A stretch of DNA of 14,577 nt, taken from an uncultured Kiloniellales bacterium. Lineage in GTDB: Bacteria; Pseudomonadota; Alphaproteobacteria; Kiloniellales; JAKSDN01. Below the pieces are notes generated by a model. That model was not told where the DNA came from and did no database searches. It was given only the letters and a program-made list of their open reading frames with translations. Positions within the stretch are counted from its first letter, which is position 1. Each line of letters starts with the position of its first letter. This document shows, one piece after another, positions 14,575 through 14,577 of the stretch. The stretch is from NCBI GenBank assembly GCA_947259625.1, contig CAMYMY010000127.1, forward strand, positions 1 to 14,577, given 5' to 3'. The position numbers and the translations under genes were made by a program.

Positions 14575-14577
14575 ACT

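Noticed and set aside
13182..14576. Long open frame antisense to the CoA transferase gene
   Set aside because: It mirrors the codon periodicity of a clearly recognised gene in GC-rich DNA, and its translation is a low-complexity Val/Gly/Ala/Asp string with no family pattern.
1..14577. CRISPR array, tRNA or rRNA genes, prophage or large defence island
   Set aside because: No regularly spaced repeats, no cloverleaf-like segments and no phage or multi-gene defence proteins were seen; the only conflict-type module is the toxin-antitoxin pair.

Overview
The window is GC-rich chromosomal DNA, most likely from an alphaproteobacterium. That inference rests on protein style, the gatC-gatA-gatB operon lying divergent to ruvX, and a cytosolic HAMP-like/CZB chemoreceptor; no rRNA or other taxonomic marker is present, so the genus is not resolved. 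Nearly all genes look like ordinary chromosomal ones. The accessory parts are a decayed IS630-type transposase (about 161-581), a Phd/PIN toxin-antitoxin pair (10305-10954) and a dispersed-repeat-like hairpin at the right edge.

Layout. 1-180: 3' end of a PilJ-type sensor gene that runs into the transposase relic. 789-2387 (-): secreted M23 endopeptidase with a Cys-rich N-terminus and a coiled coil. 2645-3877 (-): class V PLP enzyme of the cysteine-desulfurase-like group, with Tyr where SufS has its catalytic Cys. 4085-5296 (+): MFS exporter-like protein, divergent from the PLP gene across a 207-bp region that holds palindromes and a terminator-like hairpin just before the MFS start. 5306-6643 (-): soluble chemoreceptor with a C-terminal zinc-binding CZB domain. 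6874-10134 (-): gatC, gatA and gatB, the tRNA-dependent amidotransferase that makes Gln-tRNA and/or Asn-tRNA. 10305-11436 (+): antitoxin, PIN toxin and ruvX, with overlapping stops and starts. 11450-12364 (+): AEC permease. 12369-13013 (-): SCO1/SenC copper chaperone. 13185-14402 (+): CaiB-type CoA transferase. 14403-14577: no gene, but a strong inverted repeat.

The most striking observation is an exact 32-bp tandem duplication inside gatA (8717-8748 and 8749-8780). It shifts the frame after residue 366. Deleting one copy restores a normal 492-residue GatA. GatA is normally indispensable in bacteria that use the indirect amidation route, so this is an assembly error, a very recent lesion, or a reversible slippage site.

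The toxin-antitoxin pair sits between the divergent gatCAB operon and ruvX. Its toxin stop overlaps the ruvX start (ATGA), so ruvX expression may depend on the autoregulated TA promoter. That promoter has a perfect TTGACA box and three half-sites of an ATGACCAT operator. I see no large undescribed multi-gene system. The best candidates for something new are the gatA duplication, the TA-ruvX coupling, the hairpin in the MFS leader and the Cys-less desulfurase homologue.
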